Of a stretch of 5,817 nt of DNA, positions 1 through 3,100 are shown piece after piece (within the stretch, counting starts at the first letter, position 1; each line of letters begins with the position of its first letter). The position numbers were made by a program, and so were the translations under genes. Origin of the DNA: DAINPP01 sp036743375 (GTDB lineage Bacteria > Thermotogota > Thermotogae > MWEM01). The stretch lies in contig DAINPP010000087.1 of NCBI GenBank assembly GCA_036743375.1, positions 1-5,817 on the forward strand, read 5' to 3'. Under the pieces are notes generated by a model. It saw nothing but the letters and a program-made list of their open reading frames with translations, searched no databases and was not told the DNA's origin.

Positions 1-56
1 CCATAACGGATAAGATCGACGACATACAGAATGCAGTCTTTGAGACTGTTCAATAA
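1..56 (+). CDS. C-terminal end of an upstream gene (partial)
   Basis: One frame is open from the left edge and closes with TAA at 54-56. It gives a 17-residue tail reading ITDKIDDIQNAVFETVQ. The other two forward frames have stops within the first dozen bases. The tail is amphipathic and helix-like, which is plausible for a protein C-terminus. It ends 17 bases before the next start codon, with the ribosome binding site of the next gene immediately after the stop, a typical operon arrangement. Too little is visible to suggest a function, and such a short open stretch could occur by chance. Confidence 0.42.
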   Translation, partial: ITDKIDDIQNAVFETVQ

Positions 57-57
57 G

Positions 58-64
58 AAGGAGG
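58..64 (+). promoter_or_regulatory. Ribosome binding site (AAGGAGG)
   Basis: A perfect Shine-Dalgarno core, AAGGAGG, lies 9 bases before the ATG at 74. It follows directly after the stop codon of the upstream frame. It decides the start. A competing ATG at 66 runs into TGA after three codons and sits too close to the Shine-Dalgarno, whereas the ATG at 74 has good spacing and opens onto a signal peptide. Confidence 0.88.
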
Positions 65-73
65 GATGCGTAT

Positions 74-130
74 ATGAAAAAGTTTTTATTAGTCACGTTT
101 TTTATAGCTTTAATTATGCTTGTATCCTGT
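74..130 (+). other. Lipoprotein (signal peptidase II) signal peptide and lipobox
   Basis: The N-terminus has two lysines at positions 2-3, a hydrophobic core of about 14 residues (FLLVTFFIALIML) and the lipobox L-V-S-C, with Cys19 as the residue expected to be diacylated. In the known Lgt/LspA pathway, cleavage occurs just before this cysteine. The following residues, T-R-N-N-E, lack an Asp at position +2, so the E. coli inner-membrane retention rule does not apply. That rule may not hold in this organism anyway. The result is a lipid-anchored envelope protein with everything downstream facing outward. Confidence 0.92.
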
Positions 131-3100
131 ACAAGAAATAATGAGCTGTTAAGATCAGTCACATTTGGATCTTTAGAGGAAAAATATAAAGCTGATTGTC
201 AGATAGTGGATAATTCAATGATAGGTTTTAAGACGCTGACCGTGAAAGAATCGGTGTTTTCAGATTTCTTTGCGAAAGATGGTTTCTGTTTTATCAGTCT
301 TAACGGGAAATCATATCAATTCAAAAAAAATGTATTTATAGAAGATACGCTTGAAGTAAATATTCCGGATGTGTTTACAGATGAGCAGATAGAAAAGGCA
401 TTTATTACACATTCCATCAATAATGACCGGTTTAATTCGGCGGAAGAGAGAGCGGAAATAGAGATTCAATATGTCGTGATTCAGAAAACAGCTTCAGAAA
501 ATGGCTCAAATCTCTACCGAATCGAGAGGGATCTGTTTATATCCATGAGAAATGCCGGGATTTTTGTATTTAATGGTGATACCCTTATCCATCCATCCTA
601 TGTAATCAGTGATGAGGGAAACTGTTATACCCTTAATACATTCCTTTCGGCAAGAAACGCTTCATCTGACACATCTGTCAACGGTACTTTTGTTTTTCTG
701 AAAAATCAGGCAAATCATGGAAGTTTTCTTCGGATAATCAATCCCAATCGTGTAAGGCTGGTGAACGGACAGGTAATAATAGATCCTCCACTGGAAAATC
801 AGAGGGTGTTGCGTGACCTTGGTTCAGAAGGTGATTTGAGTGAACCCGGAAATGTATACAACATCACAGATAACACCCCACTTGGATTTTGGTCTGTTAG
901 TATCAGGCCCTCAAGACTTCCACAACCGGAAATATCCGGAACAGGCTGGTATCTGCAAGTGGGAATGGCAGAATATCTATTTATAGTGAGTCAGTTTGAT
1001 TCGGATCTGTATGAGACAAATGTACCGGACACGAATGTTTCCGGGATAGAAGCTGTCAGGAACACGTTGTTTGGAACAGTTGGAGGCAACAATCGACCAA
1101 TTGTCCAGAAGGTAAGCGGTAATGAAGGAAATATCAATCAGCCGGTAAATTCTTTTTCCTGGACCGGGTCTGATTCGGATGGAACAGTTTCAAGATATGA
1201 ATACCAAAAGGATTCGGGAAACTGGACAAATATCAATAACTCGACAAGCTATACATGGAATGGCTTTGTGACCGGTTCACATACCTTCAAAGTAAGAGCC
1301 GCAGATAACGATGGCTCCTTATCGGAAGAGATCTGCTGGACTTTTAATTACGAACAGCAAAACACTGGTATTACCTACAGAGCAGTATTTGTTGGAATTG
1401 AGGATTACGGTGGTGGACAGAATGATTTAAATTATACCTATGATGATATCCTTGACATTGAAACGGTTATCATAAACCAGGCATACGACTACACGATAGA
1501 AAAAATAGGTGTAAGGGCGGAAAAGGCAACAATACTCGCAAAACTGGATGAATATATCGCAAACACAGCAATAGATTCGAGTGATGTGTTTATGTTTGCC
1601 TTCTCAGGACATGGTGGTGCGTCAAACGGTGAATCCTATCTTTACTGTTCTGATGGACAGGGATTGACTGTTACCGAATTAAAGCAGAAATTGGACCAGA
1701 TACCCGGAACGAAGATCATTTCAATTGATTCATGCCATAGTGGTGGATTTACGGATATTGACCAGAGTATTCCAACATTACAATATCTCCAGGGATTTAA
1801 TGAGGTGGTTATCAACACATTTGCGGATGAAAGCAGCAGTAGAGGTGCATTTGTAACCTCTTACGAATATTATGTGCTTGCTGCCTGTGCAATAGATGAA
1901 TACAGTTATGAGAGCAGCACGATAGCGAATGGTTTCTATACCTTTTACCATGCGGATGGTGCAGGACATGTCGGTGATACAAATCCATCTGGTACGTTTG
2001 ACTTTACCTACAATGCAGATACGAACAGTGACGGAAATCTCACATTGAGTGAACTATTCGATTATACAAAGACTAAAGTGGCGGAGAAGAGTGGTAACAA
2101 CCAGACGGTACAGGTTTATCCGGAGGAGAGTTCATATATTCTCTATGCTTATACTCAAAATCAGAATGTTGCTCCGCAGATAGTAAAAGTATCTGGTGTT
2201 CAGGGAACGACAGATGCTACAACTGCTACTTTTGAATGGTCAGGTTCTGATTCTGACGGAGTCATTGAATATTATGAGTACAAAAAAGATTCGGAAAACT
2301 GGACACAGACAAGTGGAACGGCTTATATATGGAATAATTTCAGTGAAGAAAATGAGCACACATTCTCTGTAAGGGCTGTTGATGATGATGAATCCCGTTC
2401 GGCAATCATCACCTGGCAGTTTGAATATTCAACACCGGGAACGGATGATCTGTATGAACAGGATGATGATTCCGATTCTGCAAAAGAAATAACGAATAAC
2501 GAGACACAGCACAGAGTCCTGGCAGACGAAGACTGGATTTATTTCAATCTTGATTCTTCTGTCTCAGCAACCTTAACGACGCTGAATCTCAGTGGGGCAG
2601 ATACGGTCATGTATCTCTATAATGCATCAATGAGCCAGATTGATGCAGATGATGACAGTGGACCGGGTTATGCATCAACAATCAATAGAGAACTACCTTC
2701 AGGTAGATATTATGTGAGAATTATAGAATACGGCAACTTGAACACTTTACAGAGAACTGGGGATAAACCAGTGGGAGGTTCCTATTCAGTTGATCATACC
2801 TATGACTTTTATTTCGAGTTCGAGGGGCAGGATGACCCATATGAGCAGGATGACAGTGCTGATACGGCAAAAGAAATTTCCAGAGATGAAGTACAGTCCA
2901 GAATACTGGCAGACGAAGACTGGGTATACTTTGATTTGACTGAGAATGCCGAGATAACGATTCAGTCCCTGAATCTGAATGGCGCGGATACCATATTCTA
3001 TCTCTATGATTCCTCAATGTCGAATATTGCTTCCAACGATGATGGGGGTGAGGGCAGCGGTTCAAAGATCATCGATGAACTCGACAGCGGCAGGTATTAT

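Noticed and set aside
66..77. ATG at 66 as the start codon
   Set aside because: It reads ATG CGT ATA TGA and stops after three codons. It is also too close to the Shine-Dalgarno sequence.
323..330. Run of eight A residues (another at 3147-3154) as a phase-variation slippage tract
   Set aside because: The frame continues with clear protein homology beyond the second run and open coding on both sides of the first. Runs of this length are common in AT-rich genes and nothing else points to phase variation.
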